A program made the position numbers and the translations under genes. The notes beneath the pieces were generated by a model. It saw only the letters and a list, made by a program, of their open reading frames with translations. It was not told the origin of the DNA and searched no databases. Of a DNA stretch of 64,000 bases, positions 1 through 8,080 are shown in pieces. Where the stretch lies: positions 40,712 through 104,711 of the forward strand of contig NZ_JAFIEU010000020.1 in assembly GCF_020832325.1 (NCBI RefSeq), written 5' to 3'. Position 1 is the stretch's first letter. Each line of letters begins with the position of its first letter. The stretch is from Lunatimonas sp. GTDB taxonomy: Bacteria; Bacteroidota; Bacteroidia; Cytophagales; Cyclobacteriaceae.

Positions 1-1
1 G

Positions 2-1024
2 GTGAAGTTTAGGGCCAATCACGGAGTGGCTGGCAATTTCCCAGAACCATTCAGAAATGACCGGCTGATCAATACCAATACGTTTCTGGGTGTTCCCACT
101 TACACGTTCGGAAACCCGGGAGACCCTACCTTAAAACCGGAGCGAACGGCTACAACAGAGCTAGGAGGTGACGTCGGTTTTTTTACCGATCGAATCAAAC
201 TACAGGTTACCAGATACCATGCCCTCACTCGGGATGCCTTGTTTTCTGCACCCTTTGCTCCCTCGTTTGGTCTGGGAAATCAGCTTAGAAACATCGGCGA
301 AATCGAGAACAAAGGATGGGAAATCGGCGCTAATTTCGTCGTCGTAGAATCCAATGATTGGACAGTGAACGTGTCGGCATCCTACAATACCGTTAATAAC
401 ACGGTACTTTCTTCCGGTGGAGCACCGGAATTCAACGTAGGCGGATTCACGTTTCTAGGTTCGTTTGTAAAAGAGGGAGAGCCCTTAGGCTATTTTCGGG
501 CAAACCGGCCAATTTTAAATGCAGAAGGACAACTAGAACGTGTGGAAACCAATGCTTCAGTGGGATCTCCCATTGCGCCTACTTTTGGATCGCTTAGCAT
601 TAACACGACTTATAAAAGATTCAACCTCTTCATTACCGGAGACTATCAGACGGGCGGCCACACCGTAGCTGTAGACGATGTGTTGCGCTACTTTGCAGGT
701 GCATCCACGGTTATACCCGATGAACTGGCAACGGTAAATTTCTTCGATCTGGCTGCCCTTTGGGTACAAAGTTCCGACTACCTGAAAATCCGAAACATCG
801 CACTCAGCTACGATGTACCCACTTCGGTAATTGGCAGTGCCTTCAAACGGATGAGTGTTGGGTTTAATATCACCAACCCAATCAACTTCTTCCGGGCCGA
901 TGTGGACCCAGAAGTCAGTGGCGTGGGTTTTGGAACGCAAAATAGTTTTGGCGGTGGCGGGTTCGGATTTGGTACTGAATCCCTACCCAGAACCTACCTG
1001 GGAACCGTAAGGATCAGTTTTTAA
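2..1024 (+). CDS. SusC/RagA-family TonB-dependent outer membrane receptor, C-terminal part
   Basis: The gene enters from the left edge, so the first codon seen here is internal and about 340 C-terminal residues are visible. The sequence has the alternating aromatic/polar strand pattern of an outer-membrane beta-barrel. It carries the family landmark region NPGDPTLKPERT followed by a VTRYHALTRDALF strand, and it ends in phenylalanine (RISF), as barrel proteins do for BAM recognition. SusC-type receptors import oligosaccharides or other large nutrients with TonB energy and pair with a SusD lipoprotein, which follows 151 bp downstream on the same strand. The substrate cannot be read from this fragment. 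Confidence 0.93.
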   Translation: MKFRANHGVAGNFPEPFRNDRLINTNTFLGVPTYTFGNPGDPTLKPERTATTELGGDVGFFTDRIKLQVTRYHALTRDALFSAPFAPSFGLGNQLRNIGEIENKGWEIGANFVVVESNDWTVNVSASYNTVNNTVLSSGGAPEFNVGGFTFLGSFVKEGEPLGYFRANRPILNAEGQLERVETNASVGSPIAPTFGSLSINTTYKRFNLFITGDYQTGGHTVAVDDVLRYFAGASTVIPDELATVNFFDLAALWVQSSDYLKIRNIALSYDVPTSVIGSAFKRMSVGFNITNPINFFRADVDPEVSGVGFGTQNSFGGGGFGFGTESLPRTYLGTVRISF

Positions 1025-1084
1025 ACACCGACTACTGAAAAAAGAGAAGGCCTACTTAAGACCGCCAAAAAAAATTGAGCAAAC

Positions 1085-1145
1085 ATGAAATCGAGCATGA
1101 CCCAAGCGTCGCACACTTGAAGGACTATTGACCATGCGAGATTCC
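1085..1145 (+). repeat. Dispersed 61-bp repeat, copy A
   Basis: This stretch lies between susC and susD. It aligns without gaps to 19427-19487 on the minus strand, with 49 of 61 bases identical by hand count. The ends are fully conserved (ATGAAATCGAGCATGA at the left, ACCATGCGAGATTCC at the right) and most differences lie in the middle. The frame starting at ATG meets TGA at codon 12, whereas the other copy stays open for 38 codons. Its nature is unknown: it may be a miniature mobile repeat or the decayed copy of a small peptide gene. Confidence 0.7.
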
Positions 1146-1175
1146 ATCTGACCATTAAAAATCAATTATAGACAG

Positions 1176-2624
1176 ATGAAACAGTTAAAAAAACATATTC
1201 CTCTATTTCTAGCCCTATGGATGTCCATCGCCGGATGTGAGCTGATCGATCCCACCGAGGTGATCAACCCAAACCTCACCGAGGAAGCTATCCTGAATAC
1301 GGCCAATCCAATGGCCCCATGGGTCAGAGGTGTACGACGGCAGTTGGCGTTGGTCACTAACGAGCACGTGGTGCTTACCGAAATCGGATCGGATAACTAC
1401 CAAAACGTGATGACGTTTTATAATCAAAATCTGGATCGATTGACCATTCGTCCTGTCGATACCGATATCAATGCCTTCCAGCGGGAACTGCATCGTCTTC
1501 GTGAAATGGCTGATTATGGTCTAAATACAGTGAGTGAAGCCGATCCGGCTACTACTCCGGCACAATTGGCGGAACTAAACTTCCTAAAAGGCTATTCCTT
1601 TTTGCTTAGCGGCGAGTACTTTACCTTCTTGCCAATGGAGCCGGGAGGAGAGGCTGTAGGTTGGGAGGAATTCCTGCAAGCAGCCATTACAGCCTTTACT
1701 TTAGCAGAAAACTCGCCCGACGCAACGATGAGCGCCGCCGCCTCACTCGCCAAGGCCCGTGCGCATTACAAACTAGGCAACAAGAGTCAAGCTGTAAATT
1801 TCGCACAAACGGCCATTGCCAAATCCCCCACGCTGGTCTATCAGGTGCAGTTTGACCAAGCCCAAACACCCCTGAACCGCGCCCAAACAGCGATGTATGA
1901 TAGGGGAAATTTCGATGACTTACAAGTGCTCCCAAGGCTAGACTTTTTGGACCCCAAATACTATTTCCGTGGAGCCAGCGAGGCCAGCCCAGTGTCTTTG
2001 TTGAAAATGGAAGAGGCTCACTTGATCTTGGCTGAAGCCCTGGTATCAGATGGCAACTTGGCCGGAGCCGAGACCACGTTGAAAGGGTTGGTTCAACTAG
2101 TCAACGATCGGCCTACCTCCACGTTTAATAATGATCAACAGGACCGAACCCAAAACAACCCAGGATCCCGACCCGATAATTCGGCGGTGGTAGTAGCGGC
2201 AAGTGCCCAGGATTCATTTAGAGGCGGATTGGTGCTGGATCGAAAATCCGGAAATATTACCGTACCTACAATATCCGGAACCTCCGTGTCCCCCCAAATG
2301 ATCGAGGAGGCTATGGAATCCGAACAGGCTGCTTTGGAGTTGATCTACTTGCTCAGACAAGAAATCTTTATCGGTGAGGGCAGAAGGCTGTCAGACATGG
2401 GTGTACGACTGGTCATCAGTGAAATCGAATACCTAGCCAACGAAAACATCGACGAGGACCATCCGGGCACAATCCCTGTCATTCCTCCATTTATCCAAAG
2501 TATCAGTACAGAAATCGATGCCTTTTCCTACGATGCCGAAGCAGGCACTAGCGTTATAACGCATAACATCAACCGGATAATCAGCACCAACCGCAACAAC
2601 CAATGGGTGGTCCCCTTCTACTAA
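1176..2624 (+). CDS. RagB/SusD-family outer membrane lipoprotein
   Basis: The 482-aa product begins with a lipoprotein signal peptide whose lipobox SIAGC puts the lipidated cysteine at residue 21. The middle is helical and TPR-like (LNFLKGYSFLLSGEYF, AASLAKARAHYKLGNKSQA). The C-terminal part has the SusD-type RQEIFIGEGRRLSDMG segment, matching the usual LRxERRxELxFEGxR region. SusD proteins sit over the SusC barrel as the ligand-binding lid. It follows the SusC gene on the same strand and a strong terminator closes the unit, so the two form one nutrient-uptake operon. The substrate is not identifiable from sequence alone. Confidence 0.93.
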   Translation: MKQLKKHIPLFLALWMSIAGCELIDPTEVINPNLTEEAILNTANPMAPWVRGVRRQLALVTNEHVVLTEIGSDNYQNVMTFYNQNLDRLTIRPVDTDINAFQRELHRLREMADYGLNTVSEADPATTPAQLAELNFLKGYSFLLSGEYFTFLPMEPGGEAVGWEEFLQAAITAFTLAENSPDATMSAAASLAKARAHYKLGNKSQAVNFAQTAIAKSPTLVYQVQFDQAQTPLNRAQTAMYDRGNFDDLQVLPRLDFLDPKYYFRGASEASPVSLLKMEEAHLILAEALVSDGNLAGAETTLKGLVQLVNDRPTSTFNNDQQDRTQNNPGSRPDNSAVVVAASAQDSFRGGLVLDRKSGNITVPTISGTSVSPQMIEEAMESEQAALELIYLLRQEIFIGEGRRLSDMGVRLVISEIEYLANENIDEDHPGTIPVIPPFIQSISTEIDAFSYDAEAGTSVITHNINRIISTNRNNQWVVPFY

Positions 2625-2667
2625 TATAATAAATCTCCTAATTGGGGGTGTTAGGGAATAAAAATAC

Positions 2668-2705
2668 AAGGCCTGTCGGAGATCGTTGCTCCGACAGGCC
2701 TTTTT
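2668..2705 (+). terminator. Rho-independent terminator after susCD
   Basis: A perfect 14-bp stem (AAGGCCTGTCGGAG paired with CTCCGACAGGCCTT) with a 7-nt loop runs into five T residues. It lies 44 bp after the SusD stop codon and ends the susCD unit. The convergent MFS gene ends 73 bp further on and has fewer T residues on its own side. Confidence 0.92.
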
Positions 2706-2777
2706 AGCTTTGTATTCTCACCCACCCAAGTATCTTCCATTTGACAGATAGGAAACGTATCGGCTGCTCTCAGGAAA

Positions 2778-3935
2778 CTACCTATTTGAGGGCACCAACA
2801 CCTCTTGCTTGATACTGACTAACAGGGCAATGGTCAACCCCATCAGTGAAATAATGGCAAAGGATGCCTTAAGGTTTAGTAGTTCAGCGATAAATCCGAT
2901 AATTGGAGGCCCCAAGAGGAAGCCAAAAAAGGAAATGGTAGACACCATCGCAATGGCAATGCCTGGAGGATAGGTGTTAGACCTGCCGACTATGCTGTAA
3001 GACAAGGGCACCACCGCTGCTGTACCCAAACCTACGAGGGCAAACCCCAACAACGTCAGTGTAAGACTCGGAAACAACACCGACAGACATAAGCCTACGA
3101 AGATCAGTATACCGCTTGCTCTGAGCACTCCGATTTTGCCGATTTTATTGGCAAACCTATCCGCTAAAAACCTACCCGAGGCCATCGCTCCCATAAATGC
3201 AAAAAAACCAAAAGCTACCAATGAGGGATGAGGGTTTACCACTTTGGCAATGTACACCCCGGACCAATCAAACATACAGCCTTCGCACATCATACCGCAA
3301 AAACCCACCAGACCAATTCGAAAGATCAGGCTATCCGGTTTTTTGAACACAAACCCTCCCTCGGAACTTGATCTTCCGGAGTCGTCGGCTAAAATGTAGG
3401 GTTGTGCAACTAGCAGCAGCGCAAAGCCCAACACACCGATCACCAGGTAATGCTGCACCGGCGTCAACTGAAAGAACACCATCAAGGCACCCAATCCAGC
3501 GCCAGCAAAGCCAGCAAGACTCCAGGAGCCGTGAAACGAGCTAAGGATATTCCTTCCGTATGCCTTTTCCACTGCCAAGGCCTGAGTGTTTAGCGAAATG
3601 TTCATAATATTCCCAAGAAGGCCAAACAACACGACCAGGATAGCTAACTGGAACCGGCTATCCGCAATGCCTAAACTAATTAGGCCCAAAAGGTACATGC
3701 TGGCACCTGCCAAAATCACCCCCCTACTACCAAAACGGTATACCGCCCAAGCAGCCAAAGGCAATGCAATGAGCGATCCTGCCGGCATACCCAGCAACAA
3801 GGTCCCCAACTGACCCTCCGTAAGTCTGAAATATTCCTGAAAGTCCGGTATTCGGGAAGCCCAGGAAGAAAAGCTCAACCCCGTGATAAAAAATAAACCC
3901 GACACAGCCAGTCTCCGTCTACGCAATAGATTCAT
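2778..3935 (-). CDS. MFS transporter, YbjJ-like
   Basis: The 385-aa product is an integral membrane protein with about 12 hydrophobic segments, the normal length for the major facilitator superfamily. The N-terminus (SGLFFITGLSFSSWASRIPD, then LTEGQLGTLLLGMPAGSL) resembles the E. coli YbjJ-type MFS group, which is often annotated as a sugar or drug transporter of unknown substrate. It converges on the susCD unit and may serve the same nutrient, but nothing in the sequence proves that. Upstream, on its own strand, TAAATTTG at 3966-3959 fits the Bacteroidota -7 box. Confidence 0.85.
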   Translation of the reverse strand: MNLLRRRRLAVSGLFFITGLSFSSWASRIPDFQEYFRLTEGQLGTLLLGMPAGSLIALPLAAWAVYRFGSRGVILAGASMYLLGLISLGIADSRFQLAILVVLFGLLGNIMNISLNTQALAVEKAYGRNILSSFHGSWSLAGFAGAGLGALMVFFQLTPVQHYLVIGVLGFALLLVAQPYILADDSGRSSSEGGFVFKKPDSLIFRIGLVGFCGMMCEGCMFDWSGVYIAKVVNPHPSLVAFGFFAFMGAMASGRFLADRFANKIGKIGVLRASGILIFVGLCLSVLFPSLTLTLLGFALVGLGTAAVVPLSYSIVGRSNTYPPGIAIAMVSTISFFGFLLGPPIIGFIAELLNLKASFAIISLMGLTIALLVSIKQEVLVPSNR

Positions 3936-3958
3936 AAAGTTAATCGATAAATTTTTAG

Positions 3959-3986
3959 CAAATTTACATCAATTTTTACAATTCAA
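3959..3986 (-). promoter_or_regulatory. Probable promoter of the MFS gene
   Basis: Read on the minus strand, TTG (3986-3984) is followed after 17 bp by TAAATTTG (3966-3959), an exact match to the Bacteroidota -7 box TAnnTTTG. The spacing is 2 bp short of the usual 19. The start codon lies 24 bp downstream of the -7 box. Confidence 0.45.
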
Positions 3987-4097
3987 TTATGTTTTTCAAA
4001 ACAATCGACTTTTTACCGATAAAAATAACAATTCGGTAACCACAAACCTTTTGCGTTGACAGGTGGTTAATCCCATTGAATCGTAACAAATCAACGT

Positions 4098-4178
4098 ATG
4101 GAATTTGTCATTGCTGGGGTCACCGTTGCTTTAGCCATAGGGCTTATCTACATCATCATCCGAAAAGTTTTTGATTAG
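4098..4178 (+). CDS. Small single-pass membrane protein (26 aa)
   Basis: A 26-codon open frame starts with ATG and encodes one hydrophobic helix (GVTVALAIGLIYIIIRK) followed by a positively charged end, KVFD. It lies in the gap between the MFS gene and the carotenoid monooxygenase-like gene. The topology, with a basic C-terminal end after the helix, is typical of real small membrane proteins. No ribosome binding site is obvious, which is common in Bacteroidota. The size resembles the FeoB-associated small proteins but the cysteines of that family are absent. Function unknown. Confidence 0.4.
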   Translation: MEFVIAGVTVALAIGLIYIIIRKVFD

Positions 4179-4182
4179 TTTT

Positions 4183-4190
4183 TATCTTTG
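4183..4190 (+). promoter_or_regulatory. Putative -7 box for the crtA-like operon
   Basis: TATCTTTG matches TAnnTTTG and lies 30 bp before the ATG at 4221. No good TTG box is found at the expected distance upstream, so only the -7 element supports this promoter. Confidence 0.4.
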
Positions 4191-4220
4191 CCGCGAGAAA
4201 CTGACTTTGAAGCAGAAGAA

Positions 4221-4889
4221 ATGGACCAAAGCAAACAGGTAACATCCATTAGTTTTTTTCGGTATCCCAAAAATCGTCGATGGTGGGCGTTTAATCAAAT
4301 GCAACTGGCCCAGAAAATTTTGCAACAAACCGAAGGTGTACTCTTCGGTAAGTTGATGGGCACAGGCGGAGGTTTTGGTTTTTCGTTGAAGCCGGACTTT
4401 CGTACCTACGCCCTGTTGATCGTATGGGAAAACAACTCTTACGCAGGCACCTATTACGACACGGAGCTGTTCGGCCGTTTTAACCAGCAGGCCGAATCTC
4501 AGACAACCCATTGGATGGCCTGCGTACAAAGCCATGGGAGTTGGGGGGGAAAGAACCCTTTTTCTACCTCGGCTCCATACGAACGCGGTCCGCTAATGGT
4601 AATCACACGGGCCCGTGTGAGGTGGCAAAAAATTCCGCAGTTTTTACTTCAGGTGCCTCGAGCCAGCAAATCGGCGGAACATGCGAAAGGGCTGGTATTT
4701 ACAAAAGGCATCGGAGAGTGGCCGGCTATCGAACAGGCCACCTTCAGTATTTGGGCATCCGAGTCGGAAATGAAATCCTACGCGTACCGAGCAGCACATC
4801 AGGAAATTATCCGGAAAGTAAAAAAAGAACGCTGGTATGGAGAAGAATTATTTGCCCGATTCGTTCCCTTAGAGGAACCCGTCCGATAG
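4221..4889 (+). CDS. Spheroidene monooxygenase (CrtA)-like protein
   Basis: The 222-aa product resembles CrtA, the acyclic carotenoid 2-ketolase, along its full length. The N-terminus has the SFFRY..RRWWAFNQM pattern, followed by GGGFGFSLKPD, the HW..CVQSHGSWGGKNPF segment and a C-terminal KGIGEWPAIEQATFSIWAS block. CrtA-type enzymes are heme-dependent oxygenases that add keto groups to linear carotenoids; many pigmented Cytophagales carry a homolog. The ATG at 4221 was chosen over the TTG at 4188, which overlaps the putative -7 box. The gene is 9 bp from the synthetase gene downstream, so they are probably cotranscribed. No other carotenoid gene is nearby, so pigment involvement is inferred from homology only. 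Confidence 0.75.
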   Translation: MDQSKQVTSISFFRYPKNRRWWAFNQMQLAQKILQQTEGVLFGKLMGTGGGFGFSLKPDFRTYALLIVWENNSYAGTYYDTELFGRFNQQAESQTTHWMACVQSHGSWGGKNPFSTSAPYERGPLMVITRARVRWQKIPQFLLQVPRASKSAEHAKGLVFTKGIGEWPAIEQATFSIWASESEMKSYAYRAAHQEIIRKVKKERWYGEELFARFVPLEEPVR

Positions 4890-4898
4890 CCTCGACCC

Positions 4899-5783
4899 AT
4901 GCAGCCTTTTCACAAAACCAGACTAGCCCCTACCCCCAGCGGTTTTTTGCATTTGGGCAATGCCTTTTCGTTTATTCTCACAGCTGCAATCGCTAGCAAG
5001 CACGGTGCCTCCATCCTGCTTCGGATTGACGACCTGGACCGTAGCCGCGTCAAAAGGGAATACCTAGCCGATATTTTCGACACGTTGACATTTTTGGATA
5101 TCGATTGGGACGAGGGACCTAGAACAGTAAATGAAACCCTGAAGTCGTACAGCCAACACCGTCGGTTGGCGTTGTACAAGGAGAGTATTTCGGAGTTAAA
5201 CGCGAAGGGTTTTCTTTTTCCCTGTGCCTGTTCCCGTAAAGACTTGGCCTCAGCGGGGCTACTCGGCGGTTGCACCGGCAGGTGCCAGACGAAAGAAGAA
5301 CCCTTTGCCCTAAAACTGAAAGAATGTCCCGAACGACTAGCCATCCATCTATATGCATCCGGCATCAGCTACTTGCCCTATCCCAAGTCCACGTCCCAGT
5401 TTATTGTGCAAAAGAAAGATGGGCTCCCCTCCTACCACCTTGCTTCGGTGGTGGATGACATTCATTTTGGGGTTGATCTGGTGGTTCGCGGTAAGGATCT
5501 TTGGGATTCCAGTCTGGCACAGGTGTATTTGGCGTCGTTGACCCATGGTCTTCAACCATATACAGCAACCACTTTTTTTCACCACTCTCTGGTGACAGAA
5601 AATGGTGCCAAGCTCTCCAAATCCGCAGGCCATACATCCATTCAACACCTGCGAAAAAAAGGTTTAAGTAAAGAAGCAATGTATCAGCAGGCCGGAGCTT
5701 TTTTTGGCTTACAAGAAAAAGTGAGCAACCTACAGGAGTTTACTCAGGTAGTTCATCCCATGAGGATCATCGGCACAGAATAG
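4899..5783 (+). CDS. gluQ: Glutamyl-Q tRNA(Asp) synthetase-like protein
   Basis: The 294-aa product is the catalytic core of a class I glutamyl-tRNA synthetase without the anticodon-binding domain, the size typical of GluQRS (YadB). The HIGH-type motif is HLGN at residues 18-21 and the KMSKS-type motif is KLSKS at about 238-242. Cysteines in the CACS and GGCTGRC segments (about 108-130) could form the zinc site seen in this family. GluQRS attaches glutamate to queuosine at the wobble base of tRNA(Asp). It sits directly behind the crtA-like gene with no evident functional link. A truncated GluRS with another role cannot be ruled out. Confidence 0.8.
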   Translation: MQPFHKTRLAPTPSGFLHLGNAFSFILTAAIASKHGASILLRIDDLDRSRVKREYLADIFDTLTFLDIDWDEGPRTVNETLKSYSQHRRLALYKESISELNAKGFLFPCACSRKDLASAGLLGGCTGRCQTKEEPFALKLKECPERLAIHLYASGISYLPYPKSTSQFIVQKKDGLPSYHLASVVDDIHFGVDLVVRGKDLWDSSLAQVYLASLTHGLQPYTATTFFHHSLVTENGAKLSKSAGHTSIQHLRKKGLSKEAMYQQAGAFFGLQEKVSNLQEFTQVVHPMRIIGTE

Positions 5784-5837
5784 TCCAAACAGCTATTTTT
5801 CCGGTATAAGAATTAATTGAAATTGTATACCCTGCCA

Positions 5838-8072
5838 ATGAAACTCCAATCCTTTGCCATACTCCTGTCATTTGCTGTGTGTACAGCAATAAATGCCCAG
5901 GAAGAAATTACCCGCTACACGGACCAGCCCTTTCTACAAGAAACCCACACAGCTCATACGCTATCCGTCGAGGGATCAGCCATTGGGGTTAACCAGCTAG
6001 CATTGACCAAAGATGGACACATCTGGGCAGCGACTATGTCGGGAGTTTTCGTAAAGAAAAACGAACATGCAGCATGGGAATATCCCCCAGTGAATGAACC
6101 TATCAATGGACCTACGCTTTCACTGATCTATGGAGGAGATCAGCAGTTAGTTGCCGGAACATGGAACGGTCTCTATTTCATTAGTGAAACAGGGGCGCAG
6201 CGACTTTCGGGAATTCCTGATACGCCCATTTCTGTACTTAGTTACGATCTAGAAGGAATTCTACATGCGTTTGGACCCGAAGGAGGGTGGAAATGTCCAG
6301 GTGAATCATGCCAGCGTCTTTCCTACGACTTGCCCCAATCTATACGCTCTGCGAAACAGGGCCCCGATGGTGCGTGGTGGATTGCCAGTGATGTAGGGCT
6401 GTATCGGTTTTACGCATCGGAAAAGCAACACCTGTACAAAAAAGGCACCCTGATAAGCGCCTACCTAAACGGACTGGCTTGGGACAGTGACGGGATGCTT
6501 TGGGTATCTGGATTAGGCGGGGTATCAAAACTCAGGCAGATGGAAGTAGTGGATCGTATCACCACCGAACAGGGTTTACCGACTCCCTATACCACCTGCT
6601 TAGCACAATCACCCGACGGCACCATTTGGGTAGGTACAGAGCGTGGCGTTGTACGGTATTATCGGGATGGCACCCATTCCTTGCGCTTTAGTAAACGGTG
6701 GTTGGTAGATGACCACGTAACCTCCATCCTTTTTGACGAAGAGGGCAATGCCTGGATCGGCACCCAAAAAGGTATTAGCTGTATCAAGGCAAACGAGATG
6801 ACCCTCGCAGAAAAGGAGGCTTTCTTTTACCAGACACTCATGGAACGTCATATCCGCGAACCTTGGACTGCCGGTCAAGTTCGCCTACTTGAGGCCGGAA
6901 ACCTAGACACTTGGGTGCCCGAAGACGATGACAACGATGGGGAGTATACGTCAATGTACCTGGCTATGGAGAGTTTTCGCTATGCAGCCACCGGATCTGC
7001 CGATGCCCGCGAAAAGGCTGTTAAGGCATTTCGTTTTTTGAAACAACTGGAAGAAGTGACGGGTAGAGACGGGTTTTTTGCCCGCAGCATCGTCCCTCCG
7101 GACTGGGAACAAGTTCACGACCCCAACAGAACCTATACTCCACAGGAAGTTGCTATCCGTAAAGTGAAAGAGCCTCGCTACAAGCCCGTTGAAACGCGGT
7201 GGCACCTCTCGGCTGACGGGAAATGGAAGTGGAAAGGAGATACCAGCAGTGATGAAATGTGCGGACATATGTTCGGATACTTCATATACTACCAACTGGT
7301 CGCCAATGAATCTGAAAAAGTCATCATACGTAACCATGTTAGTAAGATCCTCGACCACCTGCTCCGCCATGATTTTTCGCTTACAGACCTTGACGGAAAA
7401 CCAACCCGATGGGGTGTTTGGTCTCCCGATCAATTGAACAGAAATCCCGAGTGGCTTCCCGATCGTGCATTGAACTCGATGGAGCTGTTGGGCTACTTCC
7501 AATTCGGGCACATGATCACCCAAAACCCCGCATATAAGCAGACCTATCTTCACCTAATCGAAAAAGAAGGCTATCTGAAAAACATGTCACAGATTAGTCA
7601 GCAAAATCCTGCTTGGTTTATTTATTTCGATGTGATGTTGGCGTCCTATATCTATCCCCTGTTGATCTGGGGCGAAGAAGACCCCGAACGGAAAGCTTTC
7701 TACGAAAATCATATGGATGAATGGTTCGTAAGTCGTAAAGGAGACCAAAACCCCTTGATTAACTTTATCTACAATTTCACCCGAAACAAGCAGGAGGCCC
7801 TAACCGAGAGCGTGGCATTCCTGAAAGATACCCCCCTTGACCTCATTGACTGGGTCATCGATCACCGTCAACGGGAAGATATCCGTTTGACCCGAAACCC
7901 GGTGCTGGAGGATTTGCAGGTAGATCCTTTGCAGCCCCCCAGTCTTCGGGCAGTAGTTCGGTGGGACAAGAATCCTTGGGATGCCGTTTCGGGTACGCCA
8001 TATAGGGTTCGTGAACCGGTGTTTTGGCTTCTCCCCTACTGGATGGGCCGGTATTTGGGTATGATCGAATAA
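5838..8072 (+). CDS. Exported sensor-propeller protein with C-terminal helical toroid domain
   Basis: The 744-aa product starts with a signal peptide (MKLQSFAILLSFAVCTAINA). Residues about 40-320 contain Reg_prop-type blades of the beta-propeller found in hybrid two-component sensors (KDGHIWAATMSGVF, PDGTIWVGTERGV, EEGNAWIGTQKGI). No transmembrane segment, kinase or DNA-binding domain follows. Instead there are about 400 residues of paired helices with conserved acidic and aromatic patches (NDGEYTSMYLAMESFRYAA, SSDEMCGHMFGYFIYY), resembling an alpha/alpha toroid as in many glycosidases and lyases. The ATG at 5838 was preferred to a TTG 21 bp upstream because it starts a clean signal peptide. 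It converges on the Gfo/Idh/MocA gene 8 bp away. The enzymatic role is not established. Confidence 0.75.
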   Translation: MKLQSFAILLSFAVCTAINAQEEITRYTDQPFLQETHTAHTLSVEGSAIGVNQLALTKDGHIWAATMSGVFVKKNEHAAWEYPPVNEPINGPTLSLIYGGDQQLVAGTWNGLYFISETGAQRLSGIPDTPISVLSYDLEGILHAFGPEGGWKCPGESCQRLSYDLPQSIRSAKQGPDGAWWIASDVGLYRFYASEKQHLYKKGTLISAYLNGLAWDSDGMLWVSGLGGVSKLRQMEVVDRITTEQGLPTPYTTCLAQSPDGTIWVGTERGVVRYYRDGTHSLRFSKRWLVDDHVTSILFDEEGNAWIGTQKGISCIKANEMTLAEKEAFFYQTLMERHIREPWTAGQVRLLEAGNLDTWVPEDDDNDGEYTSMYLAMESFRYAATGSADAREKAVKAFRFLKQLEEVTGRDGFFARSIVPPDWEQVHDPNRTYTPQEVAIRKVKEPRYKPVETRWHLSADGKWKWKGDTSSDEMCGHMFGYFIYYQLVANESEKVIIRNHVSKILDHLLRHDFSLTDLDGKPTRWGVWSPDQLNRNPEWLPDRALNSMELLGYFQFGHMITQNPAYKQTYLHLIEKEGYLKNMSQISQQNPAWFIYFDVMLASYIYPLLIWGEEDPERKAFYENHMDEWFVSRKGDQNPLINFIYNFTRNKQEALTESVAFLKDTPLDLIDWVIDHRQREDIRLTRNPVLEDLQVDPLQPPSLRAVVRWDKNPWDAVSGTPYRVREPVFWLLPYWMGRYLGMIE

Positions 8073-8080
8073 TTATTTGC

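Noticed and set aside
4511..4996. 161-codon frame overlapping the crtA-like and gluQ genes
   Set aside because: It is out of frame with two recognisable proteins and has no features of its own.
6951..7553. 200-codon minus-strand frame inside the propeller-toroid gene
   Set aside because: It is antisense to a gene with clear homology throughout and shows no domain features of its own.
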